NCBI RefSeq assembly: GCF_001439925.1
Contig: NZ_LMBV01000010.1
Coordinates: 1 to 64,000, forward strand
Direction of reading: 5' to 3'
Length of the DNA stretch: 64,000 nt
Source: Peribacillus muralis
GTDB taxonomy: Bacteria > Bacillota > Bacilli > Bacillales > DSM-1321
The notes under the pieces are model-generated. The model saw only the letters and a program-made list of their open reading frames with translations, was not told the DNA's origin and did not search any database. The position numbers were made by a program, and so were the translations under genes. Below are positions 52,517 to 62,796 of the stretch, piece after piece; positions within the stretch are counted from its first letter, which is position 1, and each line of letters opens with the position of its first letter.

Positions 52517-53296
52517 ATGAAATCATCCGTTACATTCATTATATCTGTACTGGTTATTCTTGGACTTTTGTCCGGCTGTGCTGAAAAGGATCAGCTAGAG
52601 GATGGGAGTAAGCTGATTGATGAGGACCAGTTTGTTTTCGCTGCTTCAGGTGAATTCAAGCCATTTAGTTATGTCAATGATGACATGACCGTGACAGGTT
52701 TTGATATTGAAGTGGGCGATGCCATTGCCAAGGAGCTTAACCTTGAGCCTGTACCTAAACGGATTAAATTCAAAGGGATCGTCGAGGGCGTTAAAACCGG
52801 CCGGGCGGATGCCGCGGTTGCCAGCCATACGATCAATGAAGAACGAAGTAAACACGTTGCCTTCTCGACCCCCTATTATTACTCGGGGCCCCAAATCTTC
52901 GTCAGATCAGATAGCGATATTAAAACGGTTGACGATTTAAAGGGAAAGGAAGTTGCGGCTTCAAAAGGCTCTACATATGCAACTACTGCAGAAAAGTATA
53001 CAAATCATGTAAAAACATACGACAGTGATATCACTGCGCTTAAAGCGTTGAGCGAAGGACGTCATGATGCGGTCATCACCGATTTCGTCACCGGTAAAGA
53101 AGCGTCCAAGGAAGGTTTCGATATCAAGGGCCGGCAATTGATCGAACGGAGCGAGCAGGCGATTGTGCTGCCCAGCGATAATCCTCAGCTGCTAAAACGG
53201 ATCAATGAAGCACTAGAGAACCTTCGGGAAGACGGAACGCTTGCGAAGATCAGCAAAAAGTACTTTGGTGAGGATATCACTACTAAGCCAGAATAA
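52517..53296 (+). CDS. polar amino-acid ABC transporter substrate-binding lipoprotein
   Basis: This 259-residue protein has a lipoprotein signal with LLSGC (Cys21) and a family-3 periplasmic-binding fold. The N-terminal lobe begins FVFAASGEFKPFSYVNDDMT near 42-61 followed by VTGFDIEVGDAIAKEL, the family signature. The first gene of a three-gene operon with permease and ATPase. Arginine, cystine, histidine or glutamine are all possible; no residue pattern decides, though the set resembles Bacillus ArtPQM. Confidence 0.88.
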   Translation: MKSSVTFIISVLVILGLLSGCAEKDQLEDGSKLIDEDQFVFAASGEFKPFSYVNDDMTVTGFDIEVGDAIAKELNLEPVPKRIKFKGIVEGVKTGRADAAVASHTINEERSKHVAFSTPYYYSGPQIFVRSDSDIKTVDDLKGKEVAASKGSTYATTAEKYTNHVKTYDSDITALKALSEGRHDAVITDFVTGKEASKEGFDIKGRQLIERSEQAIVLPSDNPQLLKRINEALENLREDGTLAKISKKYFGEDITTKPE

Positions 53297-53322
53297 AGAT
53301 TAATAGAAAGGGAGTCATTACA

Positions 53323-53988
53323 TTGCCAAGTTTTTCACATTTTTTCGATACATTATTCAGCTCGTCCGACGTGTTCATACGTGCCATGCTCCTCACACTG
53401 GAACTTACGGTAGTCTCCATTATTGTCGGGATCGTAATCGGTTTGCTTTTTGCACTTTTAAAAATTTCCAATATAAAGGTTCTTGCCTGGATTTCTGATG
53501 CTTATGTATTCCTCGTACGGGGTACACCGCTAATCGTCCAAATCTTCATCCTCTACTTCGGTATCAGCAATCTGTTTTTATTGCCTGACTTCTGGGCAGC
53601 GTCTCTTGCCCTCGCCTTCCATAATGGAGCTTATATCTCCGAAATATTGCGAGGTACGATTCAATCGATCGATAAAGGCCAAATGGAAGCCGGACGTTCC
53701 CTTGGCATGAGCAATTCACTCACATTGAGGAGAATCATCCTGCCACAGGCCTTCCGTCGCGCATTGCCGCCGCTAGGCAACCAATTCATCATCGGGCTGA
53801 AGGATTCTTCTCTGGCAGCCTTCATATCCATGAATGAGCTATTTAACGTAGCCACTACGCTCGGTTCGAATAATTTCGATGAAATGACGTATTTATTGAT
53901 CGTTGCGGTCTACTACTTGATTCTTGTCGCATTCCTGACCATTGTCGTCAATTTATTCGAAAAGAAACTATCCATTAGTGATCGATAG
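53323..53988 (+). CDS. polar amino-acid ABC transporter permease
   Basis: A 221-residue HisM-type permease with about five membrane helices. The EAA loop [20 protein letters not shown] near 120-139 contacts the ATPase, and [15 protein letters not shown] near 65-79 is typical of the family. It starts with TTG at 53323, 8 nt after AAGGGAG, and lies 26 bp after the binding-protein gene. A single permease gene suggests a homodimer. Confidence 0.9.
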   Translation: MPSFSHFFDTLFSSSDVFIRAMLLTLELTVVSIIVGIVIGLLFALLKISNIKVLAWISDAYVFLVRGTPLIVQIFILYFGISNLFLLPDFWAASLALAFHNGAYISEILRGTIQSIDKGQMEAGRSLGMSNSLTLRRIILPQAFRRALPPLGNQFIIGLKDSSLAAFISMNELFNVATTLGSNNFDEMTYLLIVAVYYLILVAFLTIVVNLFEKKLSISDR

Positions 53989-53999
53989 GGGGAAATGAA

Positions 54000-54740
54000 A
54001 TGGAACAAAAAGAAATGATTCGCATTAGGAATTTACATAAATCGTATGGAGACCTGCATGTACTGAAGGATATCGATATGAAGGTATTGGATAGCGATGT
54101 GGTTTGTTTGATCGGACCAAGTGGTTCGGGGAAAAGCACCCTGCTCCGCTGCTTGAATTATCTCGAGAAGAAAGACAGCGGGCAAATCCTGATTGAGGGG
54201 ACGGAAGTCAAACCGGATACCCATGATATCAATAAGATTCGCGAGAAAGTCGGAATGGTCTTCCAGCATTTTTATCTATTCCCGCATATGACGGTTCTTG
54301 AAAATGTCATTGAAGCACCTACTCATGTCAAAAAAGTCCCTAAGGCCCAGGCTATTGAAGAAGCAAAGGCATTGCTTGCCAAAGTAGGTTTATCAGATAA
54401 GGCCGATGTCTATCCAAGCAAACTCTCAGGCGGGCAGAAACAACGTGTTGCCATCGCCCGTGCCCTTGCGATGAAGCCTGATATCCTTCTCTTTGATGAG
54501 CCTACCTCCGCTCTCGATCCCGAGCTTGTCGGCGAGGTACTTGCTACGATGAAGGAGCTTGCCATGGAAGGGATGACGATGGTTGTCGTAACGCATGAAA
54601 TGAGCTTCGCCCGTGAAGTTGGCGATTGGATCGTGTTCATGCATGATGGCCGAGTAGTGGAGAGCGGCCCGCCAAAAGAATTCTTCACAAATCCAAAAGA
54701 AGAGCGGACAAAAGAGTTCCTGCAAACGACAGTCTTTTAA
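54000..54740 (+). CDS. polar amino-acid ABC transporter ATPase
   Basis: The 246-residue ATPase is of the GlnQ/HisP type. Walker [10 protein letters not shown] lies near 38-46, Q-loop VFQHFYLF near 88, signature [16 protein letters not shown] near 142-157, Walker [15 protein letters not shown] near 162 and switch His in VVTHEM near 198. It energises uptake by the two preceding gene products; the ATG is 11 bp after the permease stop with AGGGGGA upstream. Confidence 0.92.
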   Translation: MEQKEMIRIRNLHKSYGDLHVLKDIDMKVLDSDVVCLIGPSGSGKSTLLRCLNYLEKKDSGQILIEGTEVKPDTHDINKIREKVGMVFQHFYLFPHMTVLENVIEAPTHVKKVPKAQAIEEAKALLAKVGLSDKADVYPSKLSGGQKQRVAIARALAMKPDILLFDEPTSALDPELVGEVLATMKELAMEGMTMVVVTHEMSFAREVGDWIVFMHDGRVVESGPPKEFFTNPKEERTKEFLQTTVF

Positions 54741-54753
54741 TTGTGACGGGAAG

Positions 54754-54857
54754 AATCCGGCCTTCACTGCTGATAATTCGTCCTAAACCACATTAATCCG
54801 GCCGAAACCGGGAATATTTCGTCCTGATCCACTGATAATCCGGCCAAGGCCGGAACT
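54754..54857. repeat. 41-42-bp tandem repeat, about 2.5 units
   Basis: AATCCGGCC starts at 54754, 54795 and 54837, and the partner word A(A/T)TTCGTCCT at 54775 and 54816. Between them CTGATAATTC/CACTGATAAT words recur. The unit is noncoding and directly follows the transporter operon. I have a vague memory of similar CCGGCC-rich intergenic repeats in environmental Bacillus genomes. Confidence 0.75.
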
Positions 54858-54862
54858 TCATT

Positions 54863-54903
54863 ATAGGCAATACAGGAGTAAATGCCTGTATTGCCTATTT
54901 TGT
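54863..54903 (+). terminator. terminator of the amino-acid transporter operon
   Basis: ATAGGCAATACAGG pairs over 14 bp with CCTGTATTGCCTAT around an 8-nt loop, then TTTTG. The remaining 54904-55118 holds the glnS leader, in which I see no T-box. Confidence 0.75.
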
Positions 54904-55118
54904 GGAATTTGTTTTTCTTTCATTGCCAGTTAGATAGTTTCTTCAATCACTCAGGGATATTTTCTTACCTTCTTGCGCAAACTGTTTACTTAATGAAAGG
55001 GTTTCAGTACGTATCCACAAATCCTGTTTCCGGCTCGAACATGGAAAAATATCTGTATTTATGGTATATATACAGGTAAAATCAAAAGAAGTATATAAAT
55101 GAAAGAGGTCGAATTCAG

Positions 55119-56771
55119 TTGGAAAATAACTCTTCGAATTTTATTAAAACGATCATAAAAGATGATCTGGAGTCCGGAAAACATGATCATATCATTACAC
55201 GCTTCCCTCCTGAGCCAAATGGATATTTACATATCGGGCACGCCAAATCAATCATTTTGAATTTTGGGGTGGCGGATGATTTCAACGGTAAAACAAACCT
55301 GAGATTCGATGATACGAATCCGTTGAAGGAAGACATCGAGTATGTCAATTCGATCAAGGAAGATGTAAAGTGGCTCGGCTACGATTGGGACAACCTTTTC
55401 TTCGCTTCCGACTATTTCGATGAAATGTTTAAACGAGCTGTGCTGCTGATCAATAAAGGGTTGGCATATGTAGACGACCTTAATGCCGATCAAATCCGGG
55501 AATATCGCGGAACGCTGACACAGCCAGGTAAAGACAGCCCCTACCGCACTCGAACGGTCGAGGAAAATCTTGACCTATTTGAAAAGATGCGCAACGGTGA
55601 ATTCGAAAACGGTACAAAGGTATTGCGTGCAAAAATCGATATGAGCTCGCCTAACATTAACCTGCGCGATCCGGTCATATACCGTATTTCCCATACCGAG
55701 CATCATAATACCGGCAGCAAATGGTGCATCTACCCGATGTATGCCTTTGCCCACCCAATCGAAGATGCCATCGAGGGAGTCACCCACTCGATTTGTACAC
55801 TTGAGTTCGAGGATCAACGCCCACTTTATGACTGGATCGTCGAAAATTGTGAAATGGAAAGCCAGCCGCAACAATATGAATTTGGCCGTCTTAATCTGAC
55901 CAATACCGTAATGAGCAAGCGAAAACTGAAGCAGTTAGTCGATGAAGCCTTCGTGGACGGCTGGGACGACCCCCGGATGCCTACCATATCAGGCTTACGC
56001 AGGCGCGGATATACACCTGAAGCCATTCGTGCATTCTGCCAAGAAATTGGTGTCGCAAAAACAAGCGGTGTCGTGGACTCGCAAATGCTCGATCATTTCG
56101 TGCGTGAGGATCTAAAGCTGAAGGCTCCACGGACCATGGCTGTATTGAACCCGCTTAAGGTGGTCATCACCAACTATCCGGAAGGCGAAGTCGAATGGCT
56201 GGATGCTGAAGTCAATCCGGAAGTTCCGGAAATGGGCATGCGTAAAATCCCATTCTCACGTGAAATCTATATCGAACAAGACGATTTCATGGAAAACCCG
56301 CCGAAAAAGTATTTCCGTCTTTTCCCGGGCAATGAAGTCCGTTTAAAGCATGCTTATTTCATCAAATGTGAAGAAGTGATTAAAGACGAAGCTGGTAACG
56401 TCATTGAGCTTCACTGCACGTATGACGTAGAAACGAAAAGCGGCTCCGGCTTTACTGGACGGAAAGTAAAAGGCACCTTGCACTGGGTCGAGGCTTCACA
56501 AGCGATCTCAGCGGAATTCCGCAACTACCAACCTTTGATCTTGGATAGCGCAGCGGAAGATGAAGAAGAAAAATCATTCTTGGAGCGGGTTAATCCGGAA
56601 TCGATCGAAATTTTACAAGGATTCGTCGAACCGAATATGAAAGATGTTCAGCCTCAGGATAAATTCCAATTCTTCAGGCATGGCTACTATAATGTCGATA
56701 ATAAGCTTACAAAAGCCGATCACTTAGTATTCAACCAAATCGTCGGATTGAAAAGTTCATTCAAGCTGTAA
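55119..56771 (+). CDS. glnS: glutaminyl-tRNA synthetase
   Basis: This 550-residue class Ic synthetase attaches Gln to tRNA-Gln directly. It has [17 protein letters not shown] near 28-44 (HIGH motif at 38-41), NLRFDDTNP near 61, and the KMSKS equivalent in [10 protein letters not shown] near 266-275. The C-terminal half contains the anticodon-binding beta barrels of GlnRS. This sets it apart from GluRS, which in Bacillus normally charges tRNA-Gln before GatCAB amidation. The start is TTG at 55119, about 9 nt after AGAGGT. A bacterial GlnRS in a Bacillus-like genome points to horizontal acquisition in the past. Confidence 0.92.
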   Translation: MENNSSNFIKTIIKDDLESGKHDHIITRFPPEPNGYLHIGHAKSIILNFGVADDFNGKTNLRFDDTNPLKEDIEYVNSIKEDVKWLGYDWDNLFFASDYFDEMFKRAVLLINKGLAYVDDLNADQIREYRGTLTQPGKDSPYRTRTVEENLDLFEKMRNGEFENGTKVLRAKIDMSSPNINLRDPVIYRISHTEHHNTGSKWCIYPMYAFAHPIEDAIEGVTHSICTLEFEDQRPLYDWIVENCEMESQPQQYEFGRLNLTNTVMSKRKLKQLVDEAFVDGWDDPRMPTISGLRRRGYTPEAIRAFCQEIGVAKTSGVVDSQMLDHFVREDLKLKAPRTMAVLNPLKVVITNYPEGEVEWLDAEVNPEVPEMGMRKIPFSREIYIEQDDFMENPPKKYFRLFPGNEVRLKHAYFIKCEEVIKDEAGNVIELHCTYDVETKSGSGFTGRKVKGTLHWVEASQAISAEFRNYQPLILDSAAEDEEEKSFLERVNPESIEILQGFVEPNMKDVQPQDKFQFFRHGYYNVDNKLTKADHLVFNQIVGLKSSFKL

Positions 56772-56777
56772 CCCAAA

Positions 56778-56810
56778 AAAGAACCAGGCCCCCGTGGGCA
56801 CTGGTTCTTT
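56778..56810. terminator. bidirectional terminator between glnS and the STAS gene
   Basis: AAAGAACCAG/CTGGTTCTTT stem with a GC-rich loop; A and T tracts on both sides allow use by both convergent genes. Confidence 0.75.
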
Positions 56811-56812
56811 GC

Positions 56813-57670
56813 TTATTTTCGCTCATAAAGTTTGATCCCTTGCTTGGAAAGGGCCTGTTTTAGCGTGCTATGTGTCGAAACCTCACTGAAATCAAGTCCG
56901 AGCTGAATCGACGTCTGGGCCACCTCGGGACGAATTCCGGAAATGGTCGATTGTATGCCTAATAACTTCAGGGTACTTATCAATTCAAAGACTTGATGGG
57001 CAACCATCGTATCCAAAAGCGTGACCCCTGATAAATCGATGAAAAGGTGAGAAACATTTTTGCTGATGCATTTGCTTGGAGTCGCATTCAAGATTTCCTT
57101 TGCCCGATAAGTGTCAATTTCACCGATCAGCGGCAATACAGCAATGGCGTCTACAATCGGAATGACAGGTGACCCTAATTCATTGATCAAATTCTGCTGA
57201 GCCAGCAAACGTTTTTTGGTCAACAGATAATACTGCTCAGTGAACTCACGGTTCAATTGATCGAATGCATGGTTAATAAGCCGGCTCCACCGAATGATTG
57301 TATCCTTTGTTATTCCATTATTATCCTTAAGCATATGGTCAGTGATGAAGTCCCAATATGTTTCCCTCACTTTATTAAGCGCTTCCAAAACCTCGTATAT
57401 CGGCGTGTCCGATTCAACCCTGCTTTTCGCAACCATTGCCGCCCATTGCTCCATATTTTCAATAAAAGAATTTTTATCCTCAAGTAGAGCACTGGTCACG
57501 GTCTTGATCGTCAACGTATTCTGCTTTCTCAAAAGCTCCTCCACTTTCACATCGGTATCCACGGAATAAATCGAACCCGCCTGCTTTTCCCTTAAAGCGA
57601 GCCATGTTTCCGTAATCGTTGATGAATGATCAAGGATATAACGATATAAAACTCCATCTACTTTTTCCAT
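56813..57670 (-). CDS. RsbR-type stressosome STAS protein
   Basis: The 285-residue protein has an N-terminal helical non-heme-globin-like sensor domain (about 1-150) and a C-terminal STAS domain (about 165-280). The linker-STAS border reads ELGSPVIPIVDAIAVLPLIG near 164-183. Thr187 and Thr221 (IDLSGVTLLDTMVAH) fall where RsbR proteins are phosphorylated by RsbT. Paralogues of RsbR gather with RsbS into the stressosome that controls sigma-B. No rsbS, rsbT or sigB lies in the window, so this is an isolated paralogue (RsbRB/C/D-like). Confidence 0.87.
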   Translation of the reverse strand: MEKVDGVLYRYILDHSSTITETWLALREKQAGSIYSVDTDVKVEELLRKQNTLTIKTVTSALLEDKNSFIENMEQWAAMVAKSRVESDTPIYEVLEALNKVRETYWDFITDHMLKDNNGITKDTIIRWSRLINHAFDQLNREFTEQYYLLTKKRLLAQQNLINELGSPVIPIVDAIAVLPLIGEIDTYRAKEILNATPSKCISKNVSHLFIDLSGVTLLDTMVAHQVFELISTLKLLGIQSTISGIRPEVAQTSIQLGLDFSEVSTHSTLKQALSKQGIKLYERK

Positions 57671-57694
57671 TTGTGTTCCCCTATCCCCAAAAAG

Positions 57695-58648
57695 TTATTT
57701 CAGCTTAAAAAGTAACAATAAATCACCATATCCATCTTTCTCCATATCAATTCTTGGAATGAAGCGAAGCGCGGCGGAGTTCAAGCAGTATCTTGTGCCT
57801 TTAGGACCTGGTCCGTCAAGAAATACGTGACCAAGATGGGAATCAGCTTCCCTGCTGCGTACCTCAGTGCGGGTCATTCGATGGCTAAGATCGACTCTTT
57901 CAGTGACACTTGCCGACATGATGGGCTTCGTGAAGCTCGGCCAGCCACAGCCGCTATCATACTTATTCCTTGAACTGAATAACGGCTCCCCAGAAACGAC
58001 ATCCACATAAATGCCCTCTTCAAAATGATTCCAATATGCATTATCAAAAGGTGGCTCCGTACCATTTTCCTGGGTGACATGGAACTGGGTCTCGGTCAAG
58101 CTATCTCTAAGATGGGCATTATCCTTAGGCCAATTTTCCTTTAGGAAGGCTTCCCGTCCTGAGCCTTTGCGATATAAGCTATAGCGAAATTGATTTTTTT
58201 CATAAAATTGTTGATGATATTCTTCGGCGGCGTAAAACTGTCCCGATGGTAAAATATCCGTAACAATCGGCTTTTTAAACCGACCGCTCATCGTCAATTC
58301 TTCCTTCGATCGCTCAGCTTCCTGTTTCTGTCGTTCATTATGATAGAAAATGGCTGCCTTGTATGGCTGGCCTCTATCAGAGAACTGCCCGCCGTCGTCT
58401 GTAGGATCGATCTGACGCCAAAAAATTTCTAATAACGCTTTATAGGTAATGATTGTTGGATTGAACACCACTTGCACCGCTTCAACATGATCAGTCGATC
58501 CGGTAATCACTTGTTTATAACTCGGGTTGGGGGCATTACCGCCCGTATAGCCTGATATCACTTCGATAATCCCAGCTCTTTCATCAAAGGGAGCGACCAT
58601 GCACCAAAAACAACCTCCTGCAAAGATGGCCGTTTCATTCTCATTCAA
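57695..58648 (-). CDS. msrAB: bifunctional peptide-methionine (S/R)-sulfoxide reductase MsrA/MsrB
   Basis: One polypeptide of about 317 residues repairs both stereoisomers of oxidised methionine. MsrA comes first: [15 protein letters not shown] at about 7-21 has catalytic Cys13. MsrB is the second half: [10 protein letters not shown] near 229 and [11 protein letters not shown] near 297 with its catalytic Cys. TTG at 58648 is the preferred start, with GAAGGGAG about 10 nt upstream; an ATG ten codons earlier (58678) lacks a ribosome binding site. Such fusions are common in Bacilli in either order. Cytosolic; no signal peptide. Confidence 0.9.
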   Translation of the reverse strand: MNENETAIFAGGCFWCMVAPFDERAGIIEVISGYTGGNAPNPSYKQVITGSTDHVEAVQVVFNPTIITYKALLEIFWRQIDPTDDGGQFSDRGQPYKAAIFYHNERQKQEAERSKEELTMSGRFKKPIVTDILPSGQFYAAEEYHQQFYEKNQFRYSLYRKGSGREAFLKENWPKDNAHLRDSLTETQFHVTQENGTEPPFDNAYWNHFEEGIYVDVVSGEPLFSSRNKYDSGCGWPSFTKPIMSASVTERVDLSHRMTRTEVRSREADSHLGHVFLDGPGPKGTRYCLNSAALRFIPRIDMEKDGYGDLLLLFKLK

Positions 58649-58746
58649 AGTTCCACCACTCCCTTCATGACAAGTCATTTTATGTATTATATACCAGCTC
58701 GCCGATCCCCTTCAATTTCCAAGAAATTTTTCAACACAAATATGAA

Positions 58747-58778
58747 AGAGGCACTTAGAAGTAAATCCAAGTGCCTCT
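58747..58778 (-). terminator. terminator of the nucleoside transporter gene
   Basis: AGAGGCACTT/AAGTGCCTCT stem with 12-nt loop; TTTCATATTTG follows on the minus strand. Confidence 0.75.
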
Positions 58779-58815
58779 CCTGATAAATCCGCTTTCAAAT
58801 CATAACATCCGTTAT

Positions 58816-60000
58816 TTAAATGATCACACTAACGATGATTGCCGATAGGATGCTGACGAGCGTCGCACCATATAGCAACTTAAGTCCGAATCGAGCTACT
58901 ACGTTACCTTGCTTTTCATGAAGCCCTTTGACTGCCCCTGCAATGATCCCGATGGAAGAAAAATTCGCAAAGGAAACCAAGAAAACGGAAACGATTCCAA
59001 TTGTACGGTCACTCAATGTTTTTGCGGCATCCCCTAGGCTCAGCATCGCAACGAATTCATTCGTCACTAGCTTAGTCGCCATGATTCCGCCAGCCGTCAC
59101 GGTTTCCGACATCGGAATACCCATGATGAAAGCAAATGGTGCAAAGATATAGCCCAAGATGTCTTGGAAGCTGATGCCGAGAATCATATCGAATAAACTG
59201 TTGATTCCTGCAATCAAGGCAACGAACCCGATTAGCATTGCTGCAACCGTCATCGCTACTTTAAATCCATCCATGATATATTCGCCTAGCATTTCGAAGA
59301 ATGACTGCTTCTCTTCCCCTTCTTCAACAACGAGGATATCATCATCATCGGTAACCGTATAAGGGTTAATGATGGATGCAATGATAAATCCGCCAAACAT
59401 ATTGATGACAATGGCCGTCACGACATACCTTGGTTCGATCATCGTCATGTATGCACCGACGATCGACATCGATACAGTTGACATCGCTGATGCACAAAGC
59501 GTATACATCCGTGCTGGCGGGATGGCACCAAGTTGTTTTTTCAAGGTTATGAAAACCTCGGATTGACCAACTATTGCGGATGCAACAGCATTGTAAGATT
59601 CCAGTTTACCCATACCATTTATCTTGCTTAACAGTAGTCCAATCCACTTCATGATGAATGGCAGGATTTTGAAGTGCTGTAGGATCCCAATCAATGCCGA
59701 AATGAAAACGATGGGAAGAAGGACATTTAAAAAGAATGGTGCTGCTCCTTCATTGGCAATGCCGCCAAATACGAAGCTAATCCCTTCATTTGCCCATTCC
59801 AGCAGTTTTCCAAAGCCATCGGCAATCGCATTGATGATCACTAACCCGAACTTCGTATTTAATAAAAGATAAGTCAAAATAAGCTGAATGATCACCATCA
59901 AGATAATCGGCTTAATTTTAACCTTCTTCCTGTCACTACTCACTAATAAAGCTAGTCCAAAAACAATAAGCAGGCCTAAAATAGCAATCAGAAATTTCAT
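58816..60000 (-). CDS. nupC: concentrative nucleoside transporter (NupC family)
   Basis: A 394-residue CNT-type permease that takes up nucleosides with protons or sodium. It has an N-terminal pair of short helices, then SQ-rich half-helices: [20 protein letters not shown] near 136-155 holds the nucleoside-contacting QSE, and [17 protein letters not shown] near 311 holds the second TNEF-type contact. GGAGG is about 8 nt before ATG. Distinction between pyrimidine and purine nucleoside preference is not possible from sequence. It is monocistronic with a possible cre site upstream. Confidence 0.88.
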   Translation of the reverse strand: MKFLIAILGLLIVFGLALLVSSDRKKVKIKPIILMVIIQLILTYLLLNTKFGLVIINAIADGFGKLLEWANEGISFVFGGIANEGAAPFFLNVLLPIVFISALIGILQHFKILPFIMKWIGLLLSKINGMGKLESYNAVASAIVGQSEVFITLKKQLGAIPPARMYTLCASAMSTVSMSIVGAYMTMIEPRYVVTAIVINMFGGFIIASIINPYTVTDDDDILVVEEGEEKQSFFEMLGEYIMDGFKVAMTVAAMLIGFVALIAGINSLFDMILGISFQDILGYIFAPFAFIMGIPMSETVTAGGIMATKLVTNEFVAMLSLGDAAKTLSDRTIGIVSVFLVSFANFSSIGIIAGAVKGLHEKQGNVVARFGLKLLYGATLVSILSAIIVSVII

Positions 60001-60065
60001 ATTCTGCCTCCACTAAGGTGTATTTAATGATCGTGCATTAATAGTAGGGTACCCTCAAAACTTTT

Positions 60066-60081
60066 ATGCAAACGTTTTCTA
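60066..60081 (-). promoter_or_regulatory. possible CcpA cre site upstream of nupC
   Basis: ATGCAAACGTTTTCTA fits the WTGNAARCGNWWWCAW consensus at all but one fixed position. It lies 66 bp before the start codon, a common place for repression. No experiment supports it. Confidence 0.35.
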
Positions 60082-60201
60082 TTTCATCCAAAATAGTTGT
60101 ACGTACCTCTTTAGAAATATATCTTAAACTAATTCTTATACAAGTGCAATCATTATTCTCTTTTTTAAAAATGGCAATTAGTAACAATCAAAAACTTCAT
60201 T

Positions 60202-60241
60202 AAAAAAGGGAGGTCCCTTCTCGAGGAACCCACCCTTTTTT
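60202..60241 (-). terminator. terminator of the small membrane-protein gene
   Basis: AAAAAAGGG/CCCTTTTTT outer stem plus an inner GGTTCC/GGGACC pairing; T6 ends the hairpin on the minus strand. Confidence 0.75.
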
Positions 60242-60250
60242 GAATTGTGT

Positions 60251-60667
60251 TTAGCATTTTTTTGCTTCTGTCTTTCTCGACATGATCGCGATAACGATTC
60301 CAGCTCCCCCGATTAAAAGGAGGATGATCGACGCCGCCAAGCCGCCTGCCCCATGATAAAAATCGATGTACTTACCAGCTAGAGAGTTCCCACGTTGGAA
60401 ACCACCGCCATTTGGCATCTCTCCTGGTGTTATACTGCCATTAGCCCCTCCTTGTGGGGGTGTCCCCATATTGCCGCTTGTCTCATTAGGTGTGGTTTTG
60501 GTGGAATCAGCCGCGGCTTCTGTGCTACGATTTGCAGGCTGACCGACATTCATCGGCACACTGTCGCTTCCGCCAACAAACATCATGATCCCGATGACCC
60601 CTTGTATCAGTAACAGGAAAAATGCCAAAATTCCTACAAAAAAATGCATGGTACCAAGTCTATTCAT
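60251..60667 (-). CDS. two-TM membrane protein with a Pro/Gly/Asn-rich outer loop
   Basis: This 138-residue protein has two membrane helices (about 7-30 and 108-130) joined by a long, disordered, low-complexity loop rich in Gly, Asn, Thr and Pro (GNMGTPPQGGANGSITPGEM near 66-85). AAGGAGGA is 6 nt upstream of ATG. The sensor kinase upstream has a similar GGMPGGRPQG stretch in its extracellular part, which may hint at a shared partner, but this is a compositional likeness only. It lies 99 bp after the kinase stop with a terminator between. Confidence 0.6.
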   Translation of the reverse strand: MNRLGTMHFFVGILAFFLLLIQGVIGIMMFVGGSDSVPMNVGQPANRSTEAAADSTKTTPNETSGNMGTPPQGGANGSITPGEMPNGGGFQRGNSLAGKYIDFYHGAGGLAASIILLLIGGAGIVIAIMSRKTEAKKC

Positions 60668-60722
60668 ACTGTTCCTCCTTCAAAAAGAAATGTATTTCCG
60701 ATAAAGGCATTATCTAAAAAGA

Positions 60723-60761
60723 CCCTTAATTTTTCCTTAAGCAGCAAGGTAAAATTAAGGG
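60723..60761 (-). terminator. terminator of the two-component operon
   Basis: CCCTTAATTTT/AAAATTAAGGG 11-bp stem; on the minus strand TCTTTTTAG follows. Confidence 0.75.
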
Positions 60762-60765
60762 CATT

Positions 60766-62004
60766 TTACATTTTCTTTTGATTTCGGGGAAAAATGATTT
60801 CAAAACGAGTGCGGATATTCAGTTCACTGGTAACCTTTATGCTTCCTTGATGTGCATCTACAATCCATTTGGCAATCGATAGGCCTAAACCAGAGCCTTC
60901 ATTTGCTGTACGGGATTGCTCCACTTGATAAAAACGATTGAAAATCAAGGGGATTTCTTCCTTCGGGATGCCAATGCCATTGTCCTCTACGGAAAGGATG
61001 ATCGATGATGCATTCTTGACGCAGGAAAGGAAAATCTCCCCGCCTTCCTCCGTGAACTTCATCGCATTATCCACCAGAATCACCAAAAGCTGATGAATTC
61101 TCTCTTTATCGCCATGAAAAACGACCTGGTCGGGAGCATGAATAATGATTGTTTTTTCTTGAAAAGAAGATATATCAGAATACTGTTCCACGATATCGAT
61201 AAGTAAGTCATCAAGGAAAAAATTCGCTTTCTTGACCTCCATCTGATTCGAATCGCTCCTGGTCAAGGTTAACAGTCCATTAACAAGCTTATTCAATCGG
61301 CGCACTTCCTTAGAAATGATCGATATATCGACGGCTTTTTCCTCGATTGTCGCGTTGGGCGATTGAAATAACAAATCAGCCCGCGATTGAATGACGGCAA
61401 GCGGCGTGCGGATTTCATGCGATGCATCCGAAACAAACTGCTGCTGCTGATCCCAGGAACGCTTTACTGGAATAAGGGCCCTTCCTGCCAGTAGATAGCC
61501 TGCGCCGACCGCCACCAAACTGCCAATGCCCCCGCCAGCAAACAAGATAATAAGCAGGCGATCGAGCATATCTTTTTCTGAATCGACATTCCTGATGAAT
61601 TGTACGATCATCTCCCCGTACTTCGTATCGATCTTGGTCGAAAGGGCCCGATACGTATATCCATCCACGGATATTTCTTCAATCTCATCATATTTTCCGG
61701 GGTGAAAATCGGTTTCATTCACCTTGAAGAAATCGTCTCCAGTCAGCCTTGGCTCAATGATTGTATCTTCCGGTCCCCAAACGATGACACTCGGTCCCGG
61801 ACCCAAGAGAAACTCACCTTGCGGGCGTCCGCCGGGCATGCCCCCATTGATGAAGCCCCCGTAATCCTTTTTCAGTGAATCATTGACATCCCTATAGATT
61901 TGATCTTCCGTATAGAAATAAATCGTTCTGCCTAATATGGCTAATAAGATGATAAAGACGATAGAATTCAATATTGTTAATTGAAGCCTTGTTTTTTGGA
62001 ACAT
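60766..62004 (-). CDS. sensor histidine kinase
   Basis: The 412-residue membrane kinase has TM1 at about 10-31, an extracellular sensor region of about 115 residues containing a Gly/Pro-rich patch, and TM2 at about 149-173. The HisKA domain holds DASHEIRTPLAVIQ with phospho-acceptor His196. The ATPase domain has DNAMKFTEEGG, DNGIGIP and GSGLGLSI. It forms a pair with the OmpR-type regulator 10 bp upstream. Ligand unknown; the adjacent MacB-type permease gene suggests an envelope or antimicrobial-stress role. Confidence 0.9.
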   Translation of the reverse strand: MFQKTRLQLTILNSIVFIILLAILGRTIYFYTEDQIYRDVNDSLKKDYGGFINGGMPGGRPQGEFLLGPGPSVIVWGPEDTIIEPRLTGDDFFKVNETDFHPGKYDEIEEISVDGYTYRALSTKIDTKYGEMIVQFIRNVDSEKDMLDRLLIILFAGGGIGSLVAVGAGYLLAGRALIPVKRSWDQQQQFVSDASHEIRTPLAVIQSRADLLFQSPNATIEEKAVDISIISKEVRRLNKLVNGLLTLTRSDSNQMEVKKANFFLDDLLIDIVEQYSDISSFQEKTIIIHAPDQVVFHGDKERIHQLLVILVDNAMKFTEEGGEIFLSCVKNASSIILSVEDNGIGIPKEEIPLIFNRFYQVEQSRTANEGSGLGLSIAKWIVDAHQGSIKVTSELNIRTRFEIIFPRNQKKM

Positions 62005-62014
62005 AGCGATCCCC

Positions 62015-62686
62015 TTATGGTTGTTTTAGCATATAGCCAATACCCCGAACGGTTTGAATATCTTTATGGTAATTGAAAGGTTCAAGCTTTTTCCTGAGAT
62101 GGTGGATGAACACTTCGACAATCGCAATCGTCGTATCTGAATCAAATCCCCAAATGCGGTCGAAAATTTGCTCACGGGTCAATATTTTTCCATTGTTTTG
62201 AATGAGGTATTCCAACAGTTCGTATTGCTTCAAGGTCATTTTAATGACTTTTCCATCAACCGATATATCCTTTTCTTTTTCCAACAATTCGATTCCACGA
62301 TATTTCACATGCTGAGATAGCGTTATGATACCGCTTCGGCGAAGGAGGGCTCGAATCCTTGCCTTAAGCTCAGGAGCCTGGAACGGCTTCACCAAATAAT
62401 CATCGCCGCCCATTTCAAGACCTCTGACACGATCCTCAAGGGCATCCTTTGCCGTCAAAAACAATACGCTTGTATCGATTTTTGCTTCCCTGATTTTCCT
62501 GACGATTTCAAATCCATCCATTCCTGGAAGCATCACATCCAATAAAATGATGTCGTAAATGCCTTGAAGGGCCATGAATAGCCCATCCTCCCCATTATCA
62601 CCTGTATCGACTTCATATTCCTCCGTCAGAATTTGCCGGATCGATTCCAATAATGAAGCATTATCTTCCACTACCAAAACCTTCAT
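62015..62686 (-). CDS. OmpR-family response regulator
   Basis: From the ATG at 62686 (GGGGGGAG about 6 nt upstream) the protein has 223 residues. The receiver domain has the acidic pair at Glu7-Asp8, phospho-acceptor Asp50 (LLDVMLPGMDG), and Thr/Lys80 in LFLTAKD. The C-terminal winged-helix domain (about 130-222) has LTLKQYELLEYLI-type and TREQIFDRIWGF segments. An earlier in-frame start would add 11 unlikely residues. It is the cytosolic partner of the kinase and probably controls the nearby permease operon. Confidence 0.92.
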   Translation of the reverse strand: MKVLVVEDNASLLESIRQILTEEYEVDTGDNGEDGLFMALQGIYDIILLDVMLPGMDGFEIVRKIREAKIDTSVLFLTAKDALEDRVRGLEMGGDDYLVKPFQAPELKARIRALLRRSGIITLSQHVKYRGIELLEKEKDISVDGKVIKMTLKQYELLEYLIQNNGKILTREQIFDRIWGFDSDTTIAIVEVFIHHLRKKLEPFNYHKDIQTVRGIGYMLKQP

Positions 62687-62749
62687 GAAGAACTCCCCCC
62701 TGACCGTTTCAACTGCCATTTATGTTGATTTTATCCTTTTTCATAAACA

Positions 62750-62783
62750 AAAGAAAGCGAGCTTATTCCTAGCCGCTTTCTTT
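62750..62783 (-). terminator. terminator after the MacB-type permease
   Basis: AAAGAAAGCG/CGCTTTCTTT stem with T-rich 3' end on the minus strand; it separates the permease operon from the two-component genes, which therefore need their own promoter. Confidence 0.75.
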
Positions 62784-62796
62784 ATGATTTGTCTGC

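Noticed and set aside
54904-55118. T-box leader before glnS
   Set aside because: No T-box core sequence or antiterminator structure could be found.
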